Source: CSP1-4 sp963777975
Lineage (GTDB): Bacteria > Chloroflexota > Limnocylindria > Limnocylindrales > CSP1-4
Reading direction: 5' to 3'
DNA: 21,874 nt
NCBI GenBank assembly: GCA_963777975.1
Contig: CAVZSO010000016.1
Span: 1 to 21,874 of the forward strand
Part shown: positions 1 to 6,066 of the stretch, in pieces
How the letters are laid out: every line of letters begins with the position of its first letter
Position numbering within the stretch: the stretch's first letter is position 1
The notes under the pieces: model-generated
Seen by the model: the letters and a program-made list of their open reading frames with translations, nothing else
Database searches by the model: none
Told to the model about the DNA's origin: nothing
Position numbers and translations under genes: made by a program

Positions 1-365
1 GTGCCTGCGCCAGGTTGTGACGATGGACGTGCCCTACGATCTCCTCCCTCCCTGTCCGATCCGCGAGAGCGCTCTGCCGCACGAGCCATTGTGCGCGACC
101 AGATTCCAGCGCTGCCCAGCACGGCTGATGCTACTGCGTGCGGCGCTGGGGGACTTTGCGGCAGGGGGTCTGGTGCATGCCATGTCATGCGCGCTTGACG
201 CTGCAGCGCTCGTGAGGTGAGCGCGGCAGCCCTCTCTCGCAAGCGGGGAGAGGGAAAGACGGCGGCCGACCGTGCACGTGGGCGTGGGCTGGAACCGCGT
301 GATCGGGTTGCCGGATGGGTCTGAAGCGCGGACCGTGCGAGCCGCCGCACGCACGCCAGCCGAAT
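1..365. other. Stretch with no supportable gene
   Basis: Short open frames exist on both strands here, but none has a recognisable domain, a convincing ribosome binding site or conserved-looking composition. The only structure I see is a hairpin at 230-254. The last part, from about 366, is the control region of the ArsR gene. Confidence 0.5.
230..254. repeat. REP-like hairpin
   Basis: Arms CCCTCTC (230-236) and GAGAGGG (248-254) are perfect complements, and the interior CGC-AA-GCG can pair further. Similar hairpins with CTCTCCC/GGGAGAG-type arms are seen at 3040-3066 and, more loosely, at 1345-1373, only in the left part of the window. This looks like a small dispersed extragenic palindrome family. 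There is no T-run, so a classical terminator is less likely. Confidence 0.5.
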
Positions 366-385
366 ATTCAACCAATCGGTTGACT
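366..385 (+). promoter_or_regulatory. Upstream ArsR operator (O1)
   Basis: ATTCAACC (366-373), AATC spacer, then GGTTGACT (378-385) form an inverted repeat with 7 of 8 arm positions paired. It has the same half-site as the palindrome over the start codon of the ArsR gene. The two centres lie 40 bp apart, close to four helical turns, so two repressor dimers could sit on the same DNA face. Repressor binding is inferred. Confidence 0.65.
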
Positions 386-405
386 ATCTGACGGACCGCC
401 GTTAT

Positions 406-425
406 ATTCAACCACATGGTTGAAT
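406..425 (+). promoter_or_regulatory. ArsR operator over start codon (O2)
   Basis: ATTCAACC (406-413), ACAT spacer and GGTTGAAT (418-425) make a perfect 8-bp-arm palindrome. The ATG of the ArsR gene (416-418) lies inside it. A dimeric winged-helix repressor bound here would block transcription and also cover the translation start in the DNA. Autoregulation is typical of ArsR proteins; use of this particular site is inferred from symmetry and position. Confidence 0.7.
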
Positions 426-782
426 TACAGCCCCCTCAGCTGGATGCCGTCTTTCATGCCCTCGGCGACGCCACGCGCCGGCGGATGCTGCGCGAACTCG
501 CCAGCGGCGAGCGCACGGTCGGCCAGCTGGCGGAACCCTTCGCGATCTCGCTCGCGGCGGCCTCGAAGCACATCAAGGTGCTGGAGAACGCCGGGCTGAT
601 CCGCCGCGAGGTGCGCGGGCGCACCCATCTGTGCCGCCTCGACCCCGGACCGCTCGCCAGCGCCCACCAGTGGCTGAGCTTCTACGAGCGCTTCTGGACC
701 GACCGTCTGGATGTGCTCGAACGGCTCCTCCGCGAGGAGGACGCACGCCACATCCCCCACCCCAGAAGGAGACGACCAATGA
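416..782 (+). CDS. ArsR-family winged-helix repressor
   Basis: Protein of about 120 aa that fits the ArsR/SmtB fold. It opens VFHALGDATRRRMLRELASGERTVGQLAE, in pieces recognisable as helix 1 and the HTH entry, followed by the recognition helix around SLAAASKHIKVLENAGLI and the wing RREVRGRTHLCRLDP. It lacks the metal-site cysteine motif (ELCVCDL) of metal sensors, so it belongs to the non-metal group commonly encoded before SRPBCC genes. As given, the frame has no stop before the next gene. Removing one C from the run at 754-758 would end it at a TGA (780-782) overlapping the downstream ATG as ATGA, so I take the run-on as a consensus error. No Shine-Dalgarno precedes 416, so the mRNA may be leaderless or poorly translated. 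Confidence 0.85.
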
Positions 783-1313
783 CCGAACTCGCGACCCTGG
801 ACGCCTATGGCGTGCTGACCGAGCCGGCCACGCTGACGATCCAGCGCCTTCTGCCCGGCCCCATCGAGCGCGTCTGGGCCTATCTCACGGAGAGCGACCT
901 GCGCCGCCAGTGGCTGGCGGCGGGCGCAGATGGAGATGAAGGTCGGCGCGCCGTTCGAGCTCGTCTGGCGCAACGACGAGCTGACCGATCCGCCCGGCCA
1001 GCGGCCGGCCGGCTTTCCCGACGAGCATCGGATGCAGAGCCGGATCACCGAGCTCGATCCGCCCCGCAAGCTCGCCTTCACCTGGGAAGGCAGCGGCGAC
1101 GTCTCCTTCGAGCTGGAGCCGACAGGGCGACCAGGTGCTGCTCACCGTCATCCATCGCCGCCTGCCCGACCGCGCGACGCTGCTGAAGGTCAGCGCCGGC
1201 TGGCACATGCATCTCGACATTCTGGTCGCCCGCATGACCGGCAAGGAGCCGGGCCGTTCTGGGACGGCTGGAGCCGCCTGAAGCAGGACTACGACCGGCG
1301 GCTGCCTGCCTGA
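779..1313 (+). CDS. SRPBCC (AHSA1-type) protein, frameshifted
   Basis: START-like ligand-binding fold of about 175 aa. The beginning has the family signature PGPIERVWAYLTESDLRRQWL, here quoted only in part as PIERVWAYLTE. The middle gives PFELVWRNDEL and RKLAFTWEG, and the end gives PFWDGWSRLKQDYDRRL. These pieces lie in different frames, with breaks near 925, 1125 and 1250. An excellent AGAAGGAG lies just before the ATG at 779, and the start overlaps the expected ArsR stop. ArsR-SRPBCC pairs are common and probably co-transcribed. The ligand and function are unknown. Three breaks in a short gene could mean a pseudogene, but conservation between the breaks argues for sequence errors. Confidence 0.8.
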
Positions 1314-1344
1314 CGGCGCGCACGGATGGCAGGCGCCCTGCGCG

Positions 1345-1373
1345 CCCTCCTCGCCCCGCTTACGGGGGGGGGG
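1345..1373. repeat. GC hairpin with 10-G run
   Basis: CCCCG (1354-1358), loop CTTA, CGGGG (1363-1367), followed by G through 1373, which makes a ten-G homopolymer (1364-1373). It sits between the SRPBCC and DUF899 genes and resembles the REP-like hairpin at 230-254. The length of such a G run is unreliable in long-read data. Confidence 0.4.
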
Positions 1374-1408
1374 ACAGATGGCAAAGGGGATTCTACGCAG
1401 GGAATCAG

Positions 1409-1427
1409 CGTGTTCGTGAAGAACACG
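1409..1427. repeat. Short perfect hairpin before DUF899
   Basis: CGTGTTC (1409-1415), loop GTGAA, GAACACG (1421-1427). It lies about 50 bp upstream of the DUF899 start. It could be an operator or an mRNA hairpin. No T-run follows, so I do not call it a terminator. Confidence 0.4.
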
Positions 1428-1474
1428 AGCGAGGAGGCAAACGGAGAGAGATGAGACGTAGAACGGAGAGCACG

Positions 1475-1720
1475 ATGAAAGACATTATGAGAGATAAACT
1501 TGGAGCCCCTCAGGTCGTCGATCGGAGCACCTTCCAGGCGGAGCTGGACGCATTGCGGGTTCGAGAAAAGGCTCACACCAGAGAAGGCGACGCCATTGCA
1601 GCCGCCCGCCGTCAGCTCCCCATGGTCGAGGTGGATGGTGCGACACCGCTCATTGGCGAACAGTGGCGCGGTAACCCGGTTGGATGTGTTTGAGGGACGC
1701 CGGCTGCTCATCGCCTAATA
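1475..1720 (+). pseudogene. DUF899 protein, 3' end lost to an IS
   Basis: The N-terminal part of a thioredoxin-fold DUF899 protein: APQVVDRSTFQAELDAL, then REKAHTREGDAIAAARRQLP, then VDGATPLIGE, and after a frame change near 1662, LDVFEGRRLLIA. Family members normally continue at once with an aromatic YYFMW-like strand and are well over 200 aa. Here the frame ends in a TAA formed at the insertion sequence boundary after about 80 residues. GGAGAG lies seven bases before the ATG at 1475; 1451 and 1487 are alternative starts in the same frame. ArsR, SRPBCC and DUF899 genes are often neighbours, so this was probably one operon. The missing C-terminal part is not found after the IS. Confidence 0.75.
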
Positions 1721-1748
1721 ACCAATGGTGTTAGTCTCTGACAAACTA
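1719..1748 (+). repeat. IS left terminal inverted repeat
   Basis: Begins TAACCAATGGTGTTAGT and pairs with the complement of 2668-2697, with mismatches only at repeat positions 18 and 22. Confidence 0.9.
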
Positions 1749-1766
1749 AACAATGATATTAGTATT

Positions 1767-2553
1767 TTACAAACTAAATTCAGCGATCGAGAGGGGCACG
1801 AAGCCCGACGCGTTGGGCTGGAAGCCATGCCACTGGACCAGCACATTGAAGGCGGCCATGGTGAACGCCAGGCGCGCCTGAAAATACGCCCAGCCCCGAT
1901 GCATCACCTTCTTGAAATGGCAGACGAGCGTCAGCATCGAGAGCACCGTCTCCACCAGCATACGGTCCTCCCACTCGCCGCGCTGACACAGTTTGAGGTT
2001 GCTGGGATCGCCCTCCGCGGCATGGAAGCCGGTATCACTCAGGACAATCATCCGCCCATCAACCTGCCGAATCAGCCACTGAAAGGTGTTATCCGCGACA
2101 TTGGCGGTGGCACACGCCCACCCCACGATCAACCCCCACTGATTGAGCAGCAGACAGAGTTTGCCCGCCGACAATCCAGCGGTGATTCGAGAGGCCTTTG
2201 CGGCCGATCTGCTGGGGGCTGCGGCCTTCGCGCATGGGGTGGATCAACTCGATGCCATAGGTGTCGATGACGCCGAGCACGGTCGGGGCGGCCAAGAAGG
2301 CCTGCGTCCAGTCCTGATGGGTCTTGAAGAGACGAAAGAGCCGGGTGCGCTCGGGGAGGCGGGGAAACAACGGCCGATAGTCGCGCGTCAGCCAGCGATA
2401 GAAGGGCCGGTTGCCCACGCCTTTGAGCGCATGCAACAGCCCCAAGGTGACCACCTCACTGGGCCAGAGGTGGGCCTCGGGATGTTTGGGGATGGCGCGC
2501 AGCTGCTCATCGACCTCATAGAACAAGGCCGTGATAAACTCCACGGTGATCAT
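1767..2553 (-). CDS. DDE transposase of the IS, one frameshift
   Basis: About 261 aa when restored. The N-terminal half (ATG at 2553) has MITVEFITALFYEVDEQLR and the first catalytic Asp in VLGVIDTYGIEL. The C-terminal half has the second Asp in MIVLSDTGFHA and the likely Glu in EDRMLVETVLSML, giving a D-D-E triad. The halves are in different frames. The join falls at GGCGGGCAAAC (minus strand, near 2165-2170), where one extra G in the GGG run breaks VGGKLCLLLNQW. Either the element is dead or a base was miscalled. It could also be a programmed slip, but GGG is a poor slippery site, so I doubt that. Confidence 0.85.
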
Positions 2554-2667
2554 ACGGCTCTCCTCTCAGGGGAAGGATGTCACGCAGACCAGCGTGGAAG
2601 AGTCGTCGGACGACTGCAAGCCCAAAAACGTGCACTATTAGTTTTTATAGTTCTATATATCATTGAA

Positions 2668-2697
2668 TAGTTTGTAAGAAACTAACACCATTGGTTA
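2668..2697 (-). repeat. IS right terminal inverted repeat
   Basis: Reverse complement begins TAACCAATGGTGTTAGT and matches 28 of 30 positions of the left end. It lies on the side where the transposase gene starts, so it may also carry the promoter; AT-rich DNA at 2636-2670 fits this. Confidence 0.9.
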
Positions 2698-2848
2698 CTA
2701 GAAATCGCTCAATGTATCAGCATGTGTATATAGTTGCAGTGGATCTATAAAGACTGGCTTGCACCGCTCGCAGACGCGCCGTTTTCCACGCCATGGGCTC
2801 GACAAACGATGCGACGTCGCCTGGCGTTTCCGCCAGTATTGACGCGCG

Positions 2849-2957
2849 ACAAACGGCCAGCAATGGAGCGCAAGGGGACATTTGTCACGTGTGTGTGATC
2901 ACTTTGACCTTCTACAAACGGCGAGCAATTGCGCGAGACAAGCAAGGGACAAAAATC
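2849..2957. repeat. Imperfect direct repeat pair
   Basis: Unit 1 (2849-2885) starts ACAAACGGCCAGCAATGG and continues with GCGCAAGGGGACA. Unit 2 (2914-2957) starts ACAAACGGCGAGCAATTG and continues with GCGCGAG...AAGGGACA. The 5' sixteen bases match except for one position. Their offset is 65 bp. They could be remnants of a mobile element end or protein-binding iterons; nothing nearby decides this. Confidence 0.4.
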
Positions 2958-3039
2958 TGGACCCGCCTTGGCGCGGCCTGGCCGCACAAGAGCGGCCAGG
3001 GCTCCAGGTGGCGCGTAGGGCAAAAGGCGTTTACAATGC

Positions 3040-3066
3040 CTCTCCCTCCTGCGAAGGACGGGAGAG
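3040..3066. repeat. Long hairpin with GCGA tetraloop
   Basis: CTCTCCC (3040-3046) plus TCCT (3047-3050) pairs with AGGA (3055-3058) and GGGAGAG (3060-3066), leaving a GCGA loop (a GNRA type) and one bulged C. It is the best formed of the REP-like hairpins in the left piece and lies about 150 bp before the amidohydrolase. Confidence 0.5.
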
Positions 3067-3219
3067 CCGCAGCCGGTGCATCACCGCGAACGCTCGCTGT
3101 CGGGCGCAAGTGGGTGCCGGGGGCGCAGGGACCGGCTTCCTTGACCGGGGCCAAACGCACTCTGCAATGTCTCAATTGATCTGAACAGCGCGCGATCCTG
3201 AAGCGCGATGGAGAGGGAA

Positions 3220-4207
3220 ATGGCCAATCAATCCAGTACCGGAGACAGGCTTATCGACCGGCGTACCGTGCTGCAGGTTGGGGCGGCGCTGGCCACCGCC
3301 GGGCCAGCGCTGCTGCGTCGCACGCAAGCCGAAGCGCAGCCGCGCCCCAGAGGCGCCTCCCCGGTGCCGATCATCGATTCCCAGGTCCATGCGTATGAGG
3401 CGAACACGCCGAAGCGACCGTGGTACCGGGTGCCGAACTGGCCCGATCACGTCACCGGCGACGAGATGGTGGCGGCGATGGACAAAGTCGGCGTCGACGG
3501 CGCGATCTCCGTCTCCCCGTTTTCGATGTACCGCTACGACGCCAGCTATGCCGTGGAAGTGCAGCAGGCCCATCCCGACCGGTTCGCGCTCGTCAAGCCG
3601 GTCGACCCGGATGATCCGGCCGTGGCCGAGGTCATCGCGGACTGGAAGAAGACGCCAGGCACGGTCGGTATCCGGATCATCTTGACGAAGGAGGCGAACC
3701 GCACGCCGGATGACCCCGGGCTCGACCGCATCTGCCGCGCGGCGGCGGGCCAGGATTTCCCGGTCAATGTCCTGTTCTGGGGGAACCTTGACGCGGGCAC
3801 GTCGCTGATCGACCGCCATCCGGATACGCGGTTCGTCGTCGACCATCTCGGCCTCTGTGCAGCCCAGCGTGCCCCCCGCGCCGCCGCAGCCCTGGGCCGA
3901 CCTGCCGAAGGTGCTGGAGCTCGCGAAGCGCCAGAACGCGGTGATCAAAGTCAGCGGCGCCTGCACGCTGTCGCGCGAACCGTATCCGTTCCCGGACATC
4001 TGGGACCCGCTCGCCCGCGTGTTCGATGCCTGGGGTTTCGATCGCTGCTTGTGGGGCACCGACTGGACACGCGCGTTCGCCGTCGTCAACTACGAGCAGG
4101 CCGTCGAGCCCTTCCTCAAGACGGATCGCCTGAGCGACGCCGAGCGCGCCATGCTGATGGGCGGCGCTTGCGCTAAAGCTTATGGCTGGTCACCGAAGAA
4201 AACGTAG
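3220..4207 (+). CDS. Tat-exported amidohydrolase_2, one frameshift
   Basis: A TIM-barrel metal hydrolase (amidohydrolase_2, COG3618-like; relatives act on lactones and dicarboxylates such as 2-pyrone-4,6-dicarboxylate) of about 328 aa. Residues 13-40 form a twin-arginine signal (DRRTVLQVGAALATAGPALL), so it is probably exported folded. Mature-chain motifs are IIDSQVHAY near residue 52 (first metal/His strand), FVVDHLG, and near the end CLWGTDW, the Asp of the last strand. A base inserted near 3855 separates DHLGL from QPSVPPAPPQPWADL; all motifs survive on both sides. I prefer the ATG at 3220 because GGAGAGGG sits just upstream; 3208 is in frame but overlaps that motif. The substrate is not predictable. 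It appears monocistronic. Confidence 0.8.
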
Positions 4208-4281
4208 CATGTAGCCTCCTGAAGACTGCGGCGGAAGCGCTCGGCTGACCGCGCCGCCATTGGGGTATGGTCAGGAGACGC

Positions 4282-4305
4282 GCTCATGGTCAGCACACCA
4301 TGAGC
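4282..4305 (+). terminator. Hairpin after the amidohydrolase
   Basis: GCTCATGGT (4282-4290), loop CAGCAC, ACCATGAGC (4297-4305): nine perfect pairs, 75 bp after the amidohydrolase stop and before a convergent gene. There is no T-run, so termination would be weak or Rho-assisted. It could also be a binding site. Confidence 0.45.
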
Positions 4306-4420
4306 ACGTATCCCGAGCAAACCCCTGAACGTGCGTCACCGTGAGTGATTGCTTGTAGGCATGCGTCAAGGCGGCAGTCGGGGGGTCTCATGAGTCTATC
4401 GACCTCAAGACTACTGTCTG

Positions 4421-5083
4421 CTAGTCAGCGAGGTGCGCGTGATCGTTGTAAATCCACAGGCGCCAGCACGGATCTTCTTCAAAGCCGCCCTGATAACGCA
4501 GGACCGTCAGCCCGGTATTTTCGATGGCAGCCACCCTGTGGAAAGTGCTGGAATGCCTCCCCTGACAAGGCGTGTGCCAAGAATCACTCGGGCCACGATC
4601 GTCCGTAAGAAGTAGCCATGGGTCACCACCACGATGGAGGATTCGGCACGGTCTTGGAGGAGCGCCAGCGCGGCATCAGCTCGCGTGAGTAAGTCATCAT
4701 AATTTTCGCCGTCCTCAACGCGCATGCCTGGCGTCGAGAGACTTTGGGTCCATGCCCGCCACACCTGCGCCGCTGTGACATCGGTAAAGGGTTTGCCGTT
4801 GATACTGGTGGGCTTCACACGCTCGGTAAAGAGTGCGACACAACTCCGGGACTTTGCCGGTGATGTTGCCAATGACGTGCTGCCGTTTCTTGGGCGCGTC
4901 GGTAGGGGCTGGCCAGCAAGGCTTGAAAGGAAAGTGTGGCCACGCGTGCCGCAATACGTGCGGCTTGGTGCTCCCCACGGCACTCAGTGGCGAATCGGGA
5001 GACTGAAAGACCGGAGCGACGTTGTCTTCGCTCTGTCCATGACGTACGAAATAGACCACTTTATCGCTTTGCACATCGGCCAT
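4421..5083 (-). CDS. Histidine phosphatase (PGM-like), frameshifted
   Basis: About 220 aa, histidine phosphatase superfamily (phosphoglycerate mutase-like). The N-terminus KVVYFVRHGQSEDN carries the catalytic RHG. The centre reads ALLASPYRRAQETA, the second conserved Arg region. Later VVVTHGYFLRTIV carries the second catalytic His, and the protein ends WRLWIYNDHAHLAD. These pieces occupy three frames, with breaks near 4977, 4880, 4845 and 4545. I start at 5083 (MADVQSDK); the frame is open further upstream but that extension looks non-native. Such proteins dephosphorylate sugars, nucleotides or other small molecules; the substrate is unknown. It converges on the amidohydrolase, with no sign of functional linkage. 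Confidence 0.75.
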
Positions 5084-5689
5084 CCGTGACGCTCCATGCC
5101 AACGCGTTTCCTGGCAAGAATGTCGAGTCATCACCACTCCCAACCCCCGAGACACGGCCATGCCCTGCTGGGTATGCGGACCACTGGACCACGATCCGTT
5201 TCCCACCTCCAATGGGTGTGAGCGCCCATGCATGGGGTGTCATCCAGCAGTGCCCAGGCATACGTGCTGCAATCACAGACCGGAACAGTCAACCTTTTCC
5301 ACATGGGGCTTGGCGATCCATCGCCTCTGTGGCGCAGGCTCTTGTGGTATCATAGCACAGGCGCCCTCTCCCAGGGGCCTGTGTCGCAACGAAACAGATA
5401 TGTGCTGCAGCGCATATAGGCTCCGCTACTCACACCCCGTGACAGATTGCCTGTTATCAGATCTTACAGGGGCAGCGACGCGGTGCGGGGCAGACTATAC
5501 TACGATCAGCACCACGACTGGATGGTGACCGTGGTCGTGACGCTGCCTGATAGACTCCCGTGCGTCTTGCAGGGGAAGTGGGACCAGTGGGCAAGGACAG
5601 TTCCTCACCCGAATTTTGGTGTCATATCAAGCGCTATTGGATATTGCGACGTATGTGTCACTCCATACGTTGTGAGATTCTCGAGCCGG
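5084..5689. other. About 600 bp without a recognised gene
   Basis: Open frames here give no recognisable protein, and base composition is more balanced than anything to the right. One hairpin is present: ACAGGCGCCC (5357-5366) against GGGGCCTGT (5374-5382) with one bulge. The promoter of the minus-strand phosphatase should lie in the part next to 5083, but I cannot point to a clear one. Confidence 0.45.
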
Positions 5690-5700
5690 GCGGCCCACGA
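5685..5700. other. Sequence junction: composition break
   Basis: Left of about 5690 the DNA is mixed in composition with no gene; right of it the DNA is extremely GC-rich and immediately coding on the minus strand. The response regulator reading inward from the right loses similarity exactly here, around CTCGAG. This is either a chimeric join or a recombination breakpoint. Confidence 0.7.
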
Positions 5701-5980
5701 CATGGCCAGGACGTCGCGTGTCCGGCACGAGCTCCCGGAGCCGGCCGACGAACGCCGTCCCGGTGTCCACGTCGGGCAGCCGCGGATCGACGATGACGAC
5801 GTCGGGATGCGTGGCCAGGGCCAGGTCGAGCGCGACGCCCGGGTGCCCGGCCCCGCCCACGACGAGCACGCGGCCGCCGATGGCGAGCAGCCCGGTCAGG
5901 CTCTCGCGGACCCGCTCATCCGCATCGACGACCAGCACCCGCAGGGGGTCGGCGCGGTTCGCGGGGTCGGGGGCCAGCAT
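5690..5980 (-). pseudogene. Response regulator, C-terminus cut off
   Basis: A CheY-like receiver domain. LRVLVVDADERVRESL holds the acidic pocket, HPDVVIVDPRLPDVD the phosphoacceptor Asp, and, after deleting one base near 5707, TRVLAMSWAARLE the fourth strand with the conserved Ser/Thr. The last strand with its Lys and the output domain expected for a NarL-type partner are missing, because the sequence changes character at about 5690. The start is probably the ATG at 5980, roughly 90 bp after the kinase stop on the same strand, so kinase and regulator form one transcription unit and a likely two-component pair. Confidence 0.75.
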
Positions 5981-6066
5981 GGTCCGGATGGTGCGTGCGC
6001 AACCAGTCGGCGTGGAACGGACCGAGGACGACGTCAGCCTCGGCGGGATGACGCAGTCGGCCTACG

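Larger units (their letters stand above)
1719..2697. mobile_element. Insertion sequence, 979 bp, DDE transposase
   Basis: Bounded by 30-bp terminal inverted repeats that match at 28 of 30 positions and carrying one transposase gene on the minus strand that nearly fills it. A CTA trinucleotide lies on each side (1715-1717 and 2698-2700) and may be a short target duplication, although one extra A on the left leaves this uncertain. The left end carries a second copy of the terminal word ACAAACTAAA (1741-1750 and 1769-1778), a possible subterminal transposase site. It has cut the DUF899 gene. The IS family is not certain from the sequence alone; it resembles the IS4/IS5/IS982 grouping of small DDE elements. 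Confidence 0.85.
2698..3207. other. Noncoding stretch right of the IS
   Basis: No frame gives a recognisable protein, and the rest of DUF899 is absent. It contains two imperfect direct repeats (2849-2885 and 2914-2957) and a long hairpin (3040-3066). The last bases lead into the amidohydrolase ribosome binding site. Confidence 0.5.

Noticed and set aside
34..417. 127-codon frame on the minus strand at the left edge
   Set aside because: It overlaps the ArsR operators and a hairpin, has no ribosome binding site and no recognisable domain.
1767..2553. Programmed frameshift producing a fused transposase
   Set aside because: The break is at a short GGG run rather than an A-rich slippery site, and similar breaks occur in non-transposase genes all over the window, so a base error is simpler.
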